In this document: piece by piece, positions 1-9,810 of the stretch | How the letters are laid out: each line of letters begins with the position of its first letter | Numbering within the stretch: position 1 is the stretch's first letter | Source of the DNA: CAZMGV01 sp964565925 | Lineage (GTDB): Bacteria; JAGRBM01; JAHCIT01 | Direction: 5' to 3' | NCBI GenBank assembly: GCA_964565925.1 | Contig: CAZMGV010000006.1 | Location: forward strand, 1 to 64,000 | Length of the DNA: 64,000 nt | Made by a program: the position numbers and the translations under genes | The notes under the pieces: model-generated | Seen by the model: the letters and a program-made list of their open reading frames with translations, nothing else | Told to the model about the DNA's origin: nothing | Database searches by the model: none

Positions 1-28
1 GATAGATGTTTGAAAACTGAATAGCCTT

Positions 29-54
29 AAACCCGCTGCTGGCAACAGGGGTTT
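29..54. terminator. Short hairpin, possible terminator
   Basis: AAACCC at 29-34 pairs with GGGTTT at 49-54, with an inner CTG/CAG step. There is no convincing T-run, and no gene end is visible because the window begins here. It could be the end of a gene to the left or part of the structured element that follows. Confidence 0.25.
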
Positions 55-76
55 ACGGTACGGCCCTGAGCGGGGC

Positions 77-204
77 ACTCACCCCGCCAGATGACTGGCG
101 GCCCTCTCTACCATGTAGAGAGGGCTGGTCTTAGTTATCTGGATAGTTGGGGTTTCCCCTCTCTGCGTGGCAGAGAGGGGTGGCACGCCAGTGCCGGGGT
201 GAGT
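77..204. repeat. Multi-branched palindromic element (MITE-like or structured RNA)
   Basis: A closing stem of 10 perfect pairs joins ACTCACCCCG (77-86) to CGGGGTGAGT (195-204). Inside it are four perfect hairpins: 85-90/95-100 (6 bp), 101-110/116-125 (10 bp, loop CCATG), 156-165/171-180 (10 bp, loop CGTGG) and 183-186/191-194 (4 bp). Hairpins two and three are similar pyrimidine-rich CTCTCT stems, as if duplicated. It holds no convincing gene. The layout fits a non-autonomous palindromic intergenic repeat, but a folded RNA is also possible. Only one copy is visible in this window. Confidence 0.55.
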
Positions 205-239
205 CCGCGCGGGGCAGAATTTAACGCCGTATCTGGTTC

Positions 240-965
240 TCAGACCTCGCCCGCGCTGCGCTGGGACTCCTCCCAGTAGAGCTCGAGCGTGAGGCCGGTT
301 TCGGTGGCGGCGAGCGCCGCCTCCCGCAGTGCCGCGAGGTACTGGGCCGCTTCGCTCCAGGCGTCCGGCAGGGAACCGTCCGCCTGCCCGCCGGTGAACG
401 CACTGGAGAGCGTTTCCGTTTCGAGCAACAGGCCCTGCGCCGAACCCACCGACACACCGGGCTCCTCCAGCCAGAACGGCGCGGGGAAAAATAGCGGCAC
501 GTAGATGCCGGAACTCTCCCCGTGCCGCACCAGATGGGCCATCTTCGGCATCGTCTCGGAACGGTAGGCGTCCCTGAGCAGCACGTCGCCGGTCGGGTCC
601 ATCACCCCGGGCGGCGGATCGGGGAGTTTGCCGTCCGCCTGCAGATGCAGTGCCGCGCGGCGGAGTTCGTGGATGAGATCCGGATCGCCCAGCTCCCAGT
701 TGCGGGTGTCGGCCTCTCCCTGTTTGAGCTGCGGAACGCGGCGGGTCTGTTTTTCCACTTCGCCCAGGATGCGCAGCACCAGCTCGTCGGCCGCGTCGCG
801 GACCTTCTTGAAAATGTTGAAGTCGGAATACGCGGCCTTGTCGACGCCGCGGTAACCGAGAAGCGTGAGGCGGGCGAATACGGGCACGGCGCGGGGGTTC
901 TCCAGCCGTTCAATTACCCGACGGCCCGACGGGAAGGGAAGCAACGTATTGCCGCAGTGCGCCAA
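240..965 (-). CDS. Hypothetical protein, 241 aa
   Basis: I do not recognise this family. The protein has no signal peptide, membrane segment or obvious catalytic motif. The N-terminal half is charged and helical, with a run resembling RILGEVEKQTRR. The C-terminal half is richer in aromatic and acidic residues. The proposed start is a TTG at 965 preceded by a good GAGGAAGG ribosome-binding site on the minus strand. A later in-frame TTG near 944 is the alternative. It is divergent from the giant TPR gene across about 120 bases, so the two may share a promoter region. Codon use matches the neighbours, which supports it being a real gene. Confidence 0.6.
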   Translation of the reverse strand: MAHCGNTLLPFPSGRRVIERLENPRAVPVFARLTLLGYRGVDKAAYSDFNIFKKVRDAADELVLRILGEVEKQTRRVPQLKQGEADTRNWELGDPDLIHELRRAALHLQADGKLPDPPPGVMDPTGDVLLRDAYRSETMPKMAHLVRHGESSGIYVPLFFPAPFWLEEPGVSVGSAQGLLLETETLSSAFTGGQADGSLPDAWSEAAQYLAALREAALAATETGLTLELYWEESQRSAGEV

Positions 966-1084
966 CCCCGGCCTTCCTCATTTGCCCCTGCGTCAGACGT
1001 TGCTTATATTGCCTAAGTTCCGGTTCCCACAGGATAAATTGCCCACCAGGGACTCTTTGGGCCCGGCGGGTACGCGGGTTTTCC

Positions 1085-4000
1085 ATGTCAGAGTTCGACG
1101 ACAAGAAGCCGACCGACACCCTGTCGGTTCCGCCGCCCGAGGATTCGTGGGATCTGGACGAATTCGCCAGCGACAAATCCGCGCCGCCCGTCTCCGACGT
1201 TTCCATTTCGCCGTATACGCTGGAACCCACGTTCAATACCGGGGCGACTTCGAGAGCGCCCGATTCCAACCCCGACGTCTGGGAAACCACGCGCCATCCG
1301 TTGATGAACCAGACGGCCGCAGCCAGTACGGGCAAGGCCGAATCGGGCGCGCCGAAGTCGGTAGCGCCCGCCATCGCCGGTGACGACTGGGACCTGAGCG
1401 AATTTGACGCCGCCGCCGCGGAGGCAAAAGCCGCCTCGCTGCCGCCGGCGGTTTCCAGACCGGTTGCATCCATACCGCCTGCATCCCCGGGACTGAGCGA
1501 GCCTCCGGCGATCGCCATGGAATCGCGCCCGCCGTCGCTCTCCATTCCGCCAACCGCCTCCATGTCGATGCCGGCCGGTGACGACTGGGATCTGGGCGAG
1601 TTCGAAGGCGGCACGACGCCGCCGGTTTCAGCCCCGCCGGTGGCAGCCGCGGCAAAAGTGATCTCCGTTCCGCCGGCCCCGTCGCTCGTGCCCGACGAGC
1701 CGGTCGCCATGGGCGACGACCTGGCGGATGAAGAGCCGGTGGCGATGGGCGCCGAGGAGCCTGCCGAAATGGTTTCCTCCGGCGACGACTGGAGTCTCGA
1801 CGAATTCACGGGTTCCACGGAAAGTTCGGCGCCGGTCGCTCCGGTGCGTCCGCTCGTGGAGACCCCCGCACTCGATCCGTCGCTGGAAGCGGCGGCAACC
1901 GGTACGGTCAGCGTGCCGCCCGCAGCGCCGGTAGATCCGGGGGCGCTTTCGGTCGCTCCGTATATCGCTTCCGGCAGCGCCGAAGATGGCGGCTGGGATA
2001 CCGACGAATTCGCGAGCGGCGGCACGAGCGCAAAAGCCGAACCGCCGGCGGCGCCGATCACCGCCGCACCCGCCGCCAGACCCGAGAGCTTCGACCAGAT
2101 TCTCGAGGTCGAGGACAAGGACGCCTACCTCGACTCCACCGCCGCACCCGACGCGTGGTCGGTCCGCTCCATGCGGGACGTCGGTGAAACGCTCGCCTCG
2201 GGAACCGGACAGCCGGCTTCCGGCCCGTCCTCCGGACCGGACGCCGCCGCACGTTCGGCGCTCGTCACGACCGGCAGCGAGATGGTCGACGCCGTGCTCG
2301 CGCGCCTGTTCGCCCGCGAGCCGGGCGACGAACGGGATGTCCAGATGGCGGCCGTTTATGTCGCCGCCTGCGGCCTCAGGGAACCCCACGATCCGAAGCT
2401 GCTTTCCGAAGCGAGACGCCTGATCGGCGAAAAATCGACGCCGGCCGCAGCCGACCTGCGGGCCCGGATCGCCGTTCTCGAAGAGTCCGGCTCCGACGAG
2501 CTGGAACGGCTGGGCTCCGCCGTGGGCGGAGGCGCCCTTTCGCGGGCTCCCTGGATTTCCGAAGCGCTGCGGCGCGCGGTCTCCGAAGGCGCCGACGAAC
2601 GGGCCGTCCGGCTCGCCTGGGCGCTGGCCGAAATCGACCCGGCGCATCCGCTCGCCCGCTGGGTCCAGGCGAAACACCTGCCCGCCGAACGGCTGGCCGA
2701 GGCGTGGGACGACTATCTCAAGATTCCGGCCACCGCGGCCGCCGCGTGCGAGCGGGCGCGCCTCGTTGCCGACGAATTGAAAGCCGGCGCGAAAGTCCCG
2801 GCCGAACGGATCGCGGAAGTACTGTCAGCGCTGGGACGGATTCCGGAATCCCACGTCCTGCACGGTTCGGTGCAGTCCCTGCGGGCGCAGATCCTGGAAC
2901 TGCAGGGCGACTGGGCCGGCTGGGCCGAGGCCATGCGCCGCAAGGCCGCGTCGCTCGCCGGCGAAGAGCGGACGACCACGCTCTACCGGCTGGCGCGTGT
3001 GCTGCACGAAGAGCTCGGAAGACTGGACGAGGCACGCGACATTTACGAAGAACTCCGGAGCGAAGACCCCCGGAACGTGCTGGTCCTGAAACTGCTCGAG
3101 GACGTCGAACGCCGCACCGGACGGCCGCGCGAACTGATGGATGTCTTCGGCGCCCTCTACAAGACGCTCGCCGACGACCAGCTCAAGGCGATCACCGCCG
3201 TGAAGGCCGGCCAGGTGGCCGACGAGATGCTGAAGGACCCGCAGGCCGCCATCGAGTGGTACAGCAAGGCTCTCGAGGTCGATCCGCGCAACCCTTTCGC
3301 GCTCAGCTCGATCGGACGGCTGTTCGCCCGCGCCGGCGAATGGCAGAAACTCGCCCAGGTCTACGAATTCGAGGCGGAGGGCAGCCCCGACCGGCAGCAG
3401 AAGATCGACTTCATGCTCAAGCACGCCGAACTGCTCGCCGACAAGCTCGGCCAGCGCAAGATGGCGATCGAGGTCCTCCGCACCGCGCTGCTCACGGACG
3501 ACAGCAACCTGAACATCTACCGGGAGCTGGGCCGCCTGCTCTATGCCGAGCAGCAGTGGGAAGACCTGATCCGGCTCTACCAGGCGGAGGCGACGCTCAC
3601 CCGCGACAAGAGCCGGCTCGTCGCCATCTACATGTCGCTCGGCGAACTCTGGCAGAAGGAGTTCACGCCGAGCGAGCCCGTCGACAAATTTGCGCAGGCG
3701 GTGGAAAACTACTACCACGCCCTCGAAGTGGAGCCCGACTACACACCGGCGCTCCGCACGCTGGGCCGGCTGTTCTACACGACCGCCAACTGGGACCTGC
3801 TCATCAAGGTGTTCGAACGCGAGATCGAACTGGTCGAAGCCGCGCAGGCGAAGGCCGGGATCTGCATCAAGATCGCCGAGATCTGCGAGGACCGGAAGAA
3901 GGACGTTCCGCTCGCCATCGAGAATCTCCGCAAGGCGCTCGAGTTCGACCCGCAGAACCAGATGGTCATCAACCTGCTCTCCCGGCTGGCCCCGACCCAG

Positions 4001-7000
4001 AAGAACTGGGACGACCTCGTGCAGGTGTACATCCGCGAGGCGCAGATGACGAAGGACCCGCGCTATGCGGCGGCGCTCCATCAGCTGATCGGCGAAATCT
4101 GGCGGGATCATTTCCAGTTCGACCGCAAGTCGAACGACAGTTTCAGCAAGGCGATCGAGCTGGATCCGGCGCTGATCACCGCGCGCCGGGAGCTCGAAGA
4201 AAACCGCGAGGCACAGGCGCCCGTTCCGGAACGCATCGCGGCCCTGCAGAAAAACCTCGCCGCGGGTCCGGACGTCCCTGCCCAGGCCGCCGGCGAACTC
4301 GTCCGCCTGCTGGCCGCCAATCCGGCGGAAATCTCCGACGAACGGCTGCAGGCCATTCCCGACGCCTTCGCCGGGCGCGCACTGCTGGCGCTTCAGCCGC
4401 TTCTGGACGGACGGCGCCTGCGCGCACTCGCCGAACGGGTGGCATCGCTGGGCGGCGACGAATCGAGCCTCGCCCGCGCGCTGCTGGTGGAACTGCCCGG
4501 CACGGATGAAATCGCGGAGACCGCCTACGTCGAAACCCTGCTTCGCGACGGCAATCTAGGAAAAGCCGATCTCGAACGGATTTACGCACGGGTCGATTCC
4601 CGCAAGCCCTCGCTCGGCCACTGGGAGCTCAAAGCCGCCCTCTGGGACAAGCTGGGCCGGGATGCCGGAAATATCGACGAACTGATCTGGGAAGGCATCG
4701 GCCTGGGCGGCACATCGTCGCGTCTGCTTCCGCTGCTTGTGAAACGTACCGAAGCCGGAAACGCCAATGCCGGTATTCTGGAAGCGCTGCGGCTGGCTGC
4801 GGCCGGTGCCGGAGACACCGCTCACGAACTGCTCGCGGTTGAAGGGCTGCTTGCCCTCGCCTCCGGAGACGCCGGAAAAGAGTCTCTGTTGGAGCTGAAG
4901 GCCCGGGCGCTTGCCGCCCTGCCCGGCCGCCAGCAGGAAGCCCTCGACGCCGCCCGCGAACTGTTCAAGGTGAGCCCCGACAGTGCGGTTGCCGAGAGCC
5001 TTATTTCGCGGCTCTCGACCGAACTCGGGCGTTCGGACGACGCCCGGCTGTTTGCGGAACGCAAATTGGCCAAGGCGACGACTCCCGCCGAACAGGCGAC
5101 CGCCAAGGCCGAGCTGGCCCGGATCGCCATCGAGCTGGAAAACAACCAGACCGAAGGAACCAGACTGCTCCAGGAAGCGGTCGAGCTCGATTCCGGCAAC
5201 ATCGAGGTCCGCCGGACCGTGATCCGGCTGCATGAGCGCCAAAAGAACTTCTCCGGGCTCGCCGAAGCACTGGAAGGGCTGGAAACGCTCGTGGAACCGG
5301 CCGAGAAGATCCAGGTCCGGGAGCGGCTCGCCGCGCTGTATGGCGACGAACTGAAAGTACCCGAACGCCAGCTCCTGCATCTGGAAGCGCTGGCCCGGCT
5401 GGACACCGGGTCACCCGCGCGCTGGGCGGCTCTGGCGAAGTTCCACCGGACACGCAGCGACTGGCCGGAACTGGCCCGCTCGCTGATCCGGCAGGCCAGT
5501 GCGACCGACGAAACGGCGCAGGCCGAGCGGCTGATGACCGAGGCCGCCAGGATCGCGATTGAACGCCAGCTACCGGAACAGGATCTCGAGACCATCTACC
5601 AGTGGGCGAAGTCCAGTCTCGAACGGGCTTCCGACCAGCAGACGGTGCTGGGTATCGCCATCGACTCCGCCCGTGCGCTGGATCTGGCCCCGGAACTGGC
5701 CGGCCTGCTCGAGCGCCGTGCCGCCTCGACCACCGACGAAAAGAAACAGGTGGGCGACCTGATCGAAGCGGCGAAACTGTACGAAACCGTTCTGGATAAT
5801 AAGGACAAGGCCCAATCGCTGTACGCGACGGCGGCCGAACTCGACGATACCCATCCGGCCGCCCTGCTCGCGCAGGCGGAGAAACTGTTCCGCGAAGAGG
5901 ACTACGCCAAGGCGCTGCCCGTCATCCGGAAAGCTTTCGGCGCCGGTATCCAGCGGGCCGAGCCGCGGGTCCGCAGCGACGCCAACTACATGATGGGCGT
6001 CTGCATGCGGCAGGTGGGCGATGCGGAACAGGCGCGCGGCGCCTTCCTGCGGGTCCTGGAAGACATGCCCGCGCACCGGGACGCGCTGCTCGCACTGGCC
6101 GAATTCGACGGCCAGAAGGAAGACTGGAACAGCTTCGTCCAGCGGCTGGAGACGGTGGTCAGAAACGCCGCCGACGAATCTCCCAGTTTCCGGGCGAATC
6201 TCTGGACCCGGATCGCCCATGCCTGCGAGAAGGCCGGCAAGCCGGACGATGCGCTGAAAGCCTTTGAATCCGTCGTGCGTGAGAATCCTTCCTCCGAAGA
6301 CGCGCTGACGGCGGTGGTCCGGGTCTCCACCGCCCGCGGATACCTCGACCGGGCCAATACGGCACTGGACGCCCTGGCGGGACAGGCCGAAGGCCTGATG
6401 GAGAACCACAAGGCGGGCAAGTTCCGGCTCGACATCGCCCGCAATCTCGATCTCCATCTGGGCGATCCGGCCAAGGCATTGGTCGAATACCGCCGCGCGC
6501 TGGATCTGGACGGGTCCCTGCCCGAGGCGCTGCTGAAGGTCGCCGAGGCTGAATTCGCGGGCGGCAACAGCCCGCAGGCGGAAGAACTGATCACGCGGCT
6601 CGTGAAGCAACAGAGACTCGATCCGAAAATCCAGGCCGCCGCGAACGCGATCATGGGCAAGCTTGCCCTCGCCAAGGGCGATTCGGCCGCCGCCCAGACC
6701 TATCTGGAAAGCGCGGCCCAGCAGGGATCCGACACGTCGGGCACCGCCGAGCAGATGATCGCGCTGTACGAGAAGAACGGAGAGTGGGACAAGGCCTCGC
6801 AGGCGCTCGAAAAGCTCATCGATTCGCTGCGCAAGGACAATCCCCGCGCGTCGCTGCCGCTGCTGCTGCGCCGGGCCGTGATCCTGAAGGACAGGCTGAA
6901 CAAGCGCGACGACGCGATCATGGAGATCCGCCGGGCGATCCGGCTCGACCCCCAGAATACCGAGGTGCACGAAACACTCGCCGGTATTTTCCGGGAGAAC

Positions 7001-8053
7001 ATGGCGACGCTCGGCGAAGCGATCAAGTCGTACAACGCCATTCTCCAGATCGATCCGTTCCACGCACGGACCTACGAAACGCTTGCCGCCATTCATGCGA
7101 ACGATCTGGACCGCCGCTACTGCACCGGCCAGTCGCTCTCCGCGCTCGGAATCGCAACGCCGGATGTGACCGATTTCGTGGCCGCACAGCGCACGAACCA
7201 GCCCATCGCGCCCAAAACGAAATTCAACCCGGCACTGGGCGGCAAGCAGTTCTGGCACCCCGCCTGCCAGCATTTCCTCCAGGAGTTTCTCCCCCAGCTG
7301 GCCCCGGCGATCTCCCGCGCCTATCCGATGGATTTCGTGAAACTGGGCGTAAAGCCCGACGCGATGCCGGCAGGAATGATTCCGGAACCGGTCAAGCAGG
7401 TCATGGAACAGATCGGTCCGGTCGAAGGGCTGATCTTCGTGCGGGACAACCGCCGCCCGCTGCAGATGAGCGTGGAACGCGGCCCCAAGGGCCCGGTGGT
7501 GCTGATCGGCGACCAGCTGTTCGAAACCGTCACGGGATCCGAGGCCATTTTCGTGGCCGCCCGCACCTTGTTCCAGCTTGTGGACGGCACCTATTCGCTC
7601 GCGCGCCTCGACAACGAAACCATTCACCGCCTGCTGGCGCTGTTCGCCCGGGCCGTCGATGAAAACTTCAAGATGGGCGGCGACCCGGCCGCCATCAAGC
7701 GGGACGTGAAGACGCTGGACAAGGAAATCTCCCGCACGCTGAGGAAAGACCTTCAGGCGAAACTCGCCAAATACCGGGAGGCCCACACCCGCGTCGTCAT
7801 GCCCGCCTGGATGGAGGGCATGCAGTGCACGCGGGACCGGTTCGGCCTGGTGCTCTGCGGCGACCTGCAGGCGGCTCTCACCCGGATCGCGGTCCGCACC
7901 GGAGTCATCCAGCAGGGACCGATGCCCGAGCCGCAGACCTGGCCCCAGACGTTCAAGGATCGCCCGCAGTTCGGCGAAATGCTCCGCTACAGCGTAAGCG
8001 AAGAGTATTTTGCCCAGCGCCGGGCGCTGGGGATGTCGATCGACACGATCTAG
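1085..8053 (+). CDS. Giant TPR protein with a repeated WDLxEF-motif N-terminus (2322 aa)
   Basis: Residues 1 to about 350 are low-complexity, rich in Pro, Ala, Ser and acidic residues. They carry five copies of a W-(D/S)-(L/T)-x-E-F motif at W22, W102, W168, W236 and W304, the last four spaced 66-68 residues apart and separated by SVPPA/SIPPA-like linkers. From about residue 400 to 1990 the chain is built of degenerate tetratricopeptide repeats, with many A-x-x-x-Y/L-x-x-A-L-x-x-D/N-P elements typical of scaffold superhelices. The last 330 residues are a separate globular domain that I cannot name. No signal peptide is visible, so a cytoplasmic scaffold is likely. TPR proteins mediate protein-protein contacts, but the partner here is unknown. 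The ribosome-binding site is weak. The gene is followed 127 bases later by a MmgE/PrpD gene. Confidence 0.85.
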   Translation: MSEFDDKKPTDTLSVPPPEDSWDLDEFASDKSAPPVSDVSISPYTLEPTFNTGATSRAPDSNPDVWETTRHPLMNQTAAASTGKAESGAPKSVAPAIAGDDWDLSEFDAAAAEAKAASLPPAVSRPVASIPPASPGLSEPPAIAMESRPPSLSIPPTASMSMPAGDDWDLGEFEGGTTPPVSAPPVAAAAKVISVPPAPSLVPDEPVAMGDDLADEEPVAMGAEEPAEMVSSGDDWSLDEFTGSTESSAPVAPVRPLVETPALDPSLEAAATGTVSVPPAAPVDPGALSVAPYIASGSAEDGGWDTDEFASGGTSAKAEPPAAPITAAPAARPESFDQILEVEDKDAYLDSTAAPDAWSVRSMRDVGETLASGTGQPASGPSSGPDAAARSALVTTGSEMVDAVLARLFAREPGDERDVQMAAVYVAACGLREPHDPKLLSEARRLIGEKSTPAAADLRARIAVLEESGSDELERLGSAVGGGALSRAPWISEALRRAVSEGADERAVRLAWALAEIDPAHPLARWVQAKHLPAERLAEAWDDYLKIPATAAAACERARLVADELKAGAKVPAERIAEVLSALGRIPESHVLHGSVQSLRAQILELQGDWAGWAEAMRRKAASLAGEERTTTLYRLARVLHEELGRLDEARDIYEELRSEDPRNVLVLKLLEDVERRTGRPRELMDVFGALYKTLADDQLKAITAVKAGQVADEMLKDPQAAIEWYSKALEVDPRNPFALSSIGRLFARAGEWQKLAQVYEFEAEGSPDRQQKIDFMLKHAELLADKLGQRKMAIEVLRTALLTDDSNLNIYRELGRLLYAEQQWEDLIRLYQAEATLTRDKSRLVAIYMSLGELWQKEFTPSEPVDKFAQAVENYYHALEVEPDYTPALRTLGRLFYTTANWDLLIKVFEREIELVEAAQAKAGICIKIAEICEDRKKDVPLAIENLRKALEFDPQNQMVINLLSRLAPTQKNWDDLVQVYIREAQMTKDPRYAAALHQLIGEIWRDHFQFDRKSNDSFSKAIELDPALITARRELEENREAQAPVPERIAALQKNLAAGPDVPAQAAGELVRLLAANPAEISDERLQAIPDAFAGRALLALQPLLDGRRLRALAERVASLGGDESSLARALLVELPGTDEIAETAYVETLLRDGNLGKADLERIYARVDSRKPSLGHWELKAALWDKLGRDAGNIDELIWEGIGLGGTSSRLLPLLVKRTEAGNANAGILEALRLAAAGAGDTAHELLAVEGLLALASGDAGKESLLELKARALAALPGRQQEALDAARELFKVSPDSAVAESLISRLSTELGRSDDARLFAERKLAKATTPAEQATAKAELARIAIELENNQTEGTRLLQEAVELDSGNIEVRRTVIRLHERQKNFSGLAEALEGLETLVEPAEKIQVRERLAALYGDELKVPERQLLHLEALARLDTGSPARWAALAKFHRTRSDWPELARSLIRQASATDETAQAERLMTEAARIAIERQLPEQDLETIYQWAKSSLERASDQQTVLGIAIDSARALDLAPELAGLLERRAASTTDEKKQVGDLIEAAKLYETVLDNKDKAQSLYATAAELDDTHPAALLAQAEKLFREEDYAKALPVIRKAFGAGIQRAEPRVRSDANYMMGVCMRQVGDAEQARGAFLRVLEDMPAHRDALLALAEFDGQKEDWNSFVQRLETVVRNAADESPSFRANLWTRIAHACEKAGKPDDALKAFESVVRENPSSEDALTAVVRVSTARGYLDRANTALDALAGQAEGLMENHKAGKFRLDIARNLDLHLGDPAKALVEYRRALDLDGSLPEALLKVAEAEFAGGNSPQAEELITRLVKQQRLDPKIQAAANAIMGKLALAKGDSAAAQTYLESAAQQGSDTSGTAEQMIALYEKNGEWDKASQALEKLIDSLRKDNPRASLPLLLRRAVILKDRLNKRDDAIMEIRRAIRLDPQNTEVHETLAGIFRENMATLGEAIKSYNAILQIDPFHARTYETLAAIHANDLDRRYCTGQSLSALGIATPDVTDFVAAQRTNQPIAPKTKFNPALGGKQFWHPACQHFLQEFLPQLAPAISRAYPMDFVKLGVKPDAMPAGMIPEPVKQVMEQIGPVEGLIFVRDNRRPLQMSVERGPKGPVVLIGDQLFETVTGSEAIFVAARTLFQLVDGTYSLARLDNETIHRLLALFARAVDENFKMGGDPAAIKRDVKTLDKEISRTLRKDLQAKLAKYREAHTRVVMPAWMEGMQCTRDRFGLVLCGDLQAALTRIAVRTGVIQQGPMPEPQTWPQTFKDRPQFGEMLRYSVSEEYFAQRRALGMSIDTI

Positions 8054-8180
8054 CCCTTAATATCCGGCTCCGAATGCGGTTCAGTTTTTCTGAACGCCAA
8101 GCAGTTCTTCGTGTTTGCCGCCAGCTGCGGTAAACTTTCCCTGCGGACGGCGTCTGCCGTCCAGACGGAGAAGAACCGAT

Positions 8181-9776
8181 ATGTCCGAACCCTTTCTGGC
8201 GACACTCGGGCGATGGGTGTCCGGGCTGGAGTACGACCAGCTTCCGGCCGACACCGTGAAAGCTGCCCGCTACCAGATTCTCAACATGCTCGCGGCGCTT
8301 CATGCGTCCGCCCGTTCCGCGGAAACCGCTTCCATTGCCGGTGGGCTCACCGGGTTCTCGCTCGGGCAGGGCCGCTCGACCTCCTTCGCCACCTCGACCC
8401 GTCACGCTCCGCACGAGGCCGTGATGGCGAACGCGGCCTACTCGATGGCACAGGACTTCGACGACATCGTCTGGATGGGTCATACCTGCCATTCGGCGGT
8501 ATTCGCTTCGCTGGCCGTGGCCGAACATGAAAAGACCGATACCCGGCGGTTCCTGACGGCTGTCGTCGTGGCGAACGAAATCGGCGGCCGTCTCGGCGCG
8601 TCCAGCTTCTTCGGACCGCTGAACGGCCAGATGTGGACCTTCATCCACCTGCTCGGGGCGGCGGCGGCGACCGCGAAGGTGCTGAATCTTTCTGCGAGTG
8701 AGACCACCCACGCACTCGCCATCTCGCTCGCGCAACCCAATTTCGCCCTGCAGCCCGGTTTCATGATTCCGAGTTCGAAACTGCTGGCCGCCGCCATTCC
8801 GACATCGGCCGGTATCCAGGCGGCCTATTTCGCACGGGCGGGAATGACCGGGGCGCCGGATATTCTCGAAGACCGGCGGGGCTTCTGGAAACGTTTTTCG
8901 TACCTGCCGCTTCCGTTCATGATGGAAGGCCTGGGCTCGTTCTGGGCGACCCAGACTCTCACCATGAAAACATTCCCCGGCTGTCACTATTTCCAGACGG
9001 CGGTTTCCGCCGTCGAGGAGATCGAGGATCGCCATGGCAGGATCGATGTGCGCAGGATCCGCCGGGTAAAAGCGGAAACGACGAAGCTGGGCATCGAAGC
9101 GACGAAGTTCGCCAGCAGTTATGCCGCCGGCCACGGAAAAGTGACTCCGATCAACGTGAACTTCGACCTGTCGGTGACGCTGGCCATCCGCCTGCTGGCC
9201 GGGAAGCTCACCGGCGACGAGATGCATCCGGAGTGGCTGGAAGAAAGATCGGCAGAAATCAGGGACCTGCAGAAGAAAACCTCCGTCCAGCACAATCCGT
9301 CGCTGACCGTTAAAACCATCGGAAGCATCCGGGCGGTATCGGCCGGAAAAAAGGCGCTGGCGGCCTTCAAGCTGGGTGATCTGCCCAAGCTCGTCCGTAA
9401 GTATTCGGAAGAGTACGGTTCGACACTGATATCCCCCGGCGAGGTCGCCGGCTGGATGAAGGCGGTCGCCCAGTTCCGGACTTCATCCCGAAGGGCCCGT
9501 TCGGATTCCGCTCCACGTGAAAAAACGAGTGCGATACCGCTCTACTTCCCGAACCGGGTGACCGTCGAGATGACCGACGGTGCCGTCCACACCGCTCAGG
9601 TGGACCTGCCCGTGGCGTCATTCTGCGCACCGGAAGTACAGACAGAGCTGCGGGAAAAGTTCATGCGGGAAACCACCCCCACACTGGGCCTCAGGCGGGC
9701 GGCCGATGCTTTCACGGCGGGACTCAAACTGGGAGACGTGGAACTGGCGGATTTTGTCCGGCTGGTAACAAAATAG
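8181..9776 (+). CDS. MmgE/PrpD family protein
   Basis: A 531-residue member of the MmgE/PrpD fold, which includes 2-methylcitrate dehydratase and cis-aconitate decarboxylase. Seen: a helical N-terminus, a segment like AYSMAQDFDDIVWMGHTCH that matches the family's active-site region near the conserved D-D and H, and a later KTFPGCHYFQTA-like segment corresponding to the family's K-(P/F)-(Y)-P-x-C motif. The ATG at 8181 has GGAG ten bases upstream, so I prefer it over an ATG 66 bases earlier. No prpB or prpC lies nearby, so a methylcitrate role cannot be assumed. It may act on another hydroxy- or unsaturated carboxylic acid. It is somewhat longer than typical members (about 450-500 residues). 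Confidence 0.8.
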   Translation: MSEPFLATLGRWVSGLEYDQLPADTVKAARYQILNMLAALHASARSAETASIAGGLTGFSLGQGRSTSFATSTRHAPHEAVMANAAYSMAQDFDDIVWMGHTCHSAVFASLAVAEHEKTDTRRFLTAVVVANEIGGRLGASSFFGPLNGQMWTFIHLLGAAAATAKVLNLSASETTHALAISLAQPNFALQPGFMIPSSKLLAAAIPTSAGIQAAYFARAGMTGAPDILEDRRGFWKRFSYLPLPFMMEGLGSFWATQTLTMKTFPGCHYFQTAVSAVEEIEDRHGRIDVRRIRRVKAETTKLGIEATKFASSYAAGHGKVTPINVNFDLSVTLAIRLLAGKLTGDEMHPEWLEERSAEIRDLQKKTSVQHNPSLTVKTIGSIRAVSAGKKALAAFKLGDLPKLVRKYSEEYGSTLISPGEVAGWMKAVAQFRTSSRRARSDSAPREKTSAIPLYFPNRVTVEMTDGAVHTAQVDLPVASFCAPEVQTELREKFMRETTPTLGLRRAADAFTAGLKLGDVELADFVRLVTK

Positions 9777-9810
9777 TCCGGGCCGGATTCAGCGGATCAG
9801 ACAGGCAGAA

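Noticed and set aside
2704..4509. A 601-codon rightward frame in another phase of the TPR gene
   Set aside because: Pro/Arg/Gly-rich shadow of the TPR frame with no domain pattern.
5570..7786. A 738-codon leftward open frame inside the giant TPR gene
   Set aside because: High GC and codon bias of the real rightward gene keep the antisense frame open. Its translation is rich in Arg, His and Gly without domain structure.
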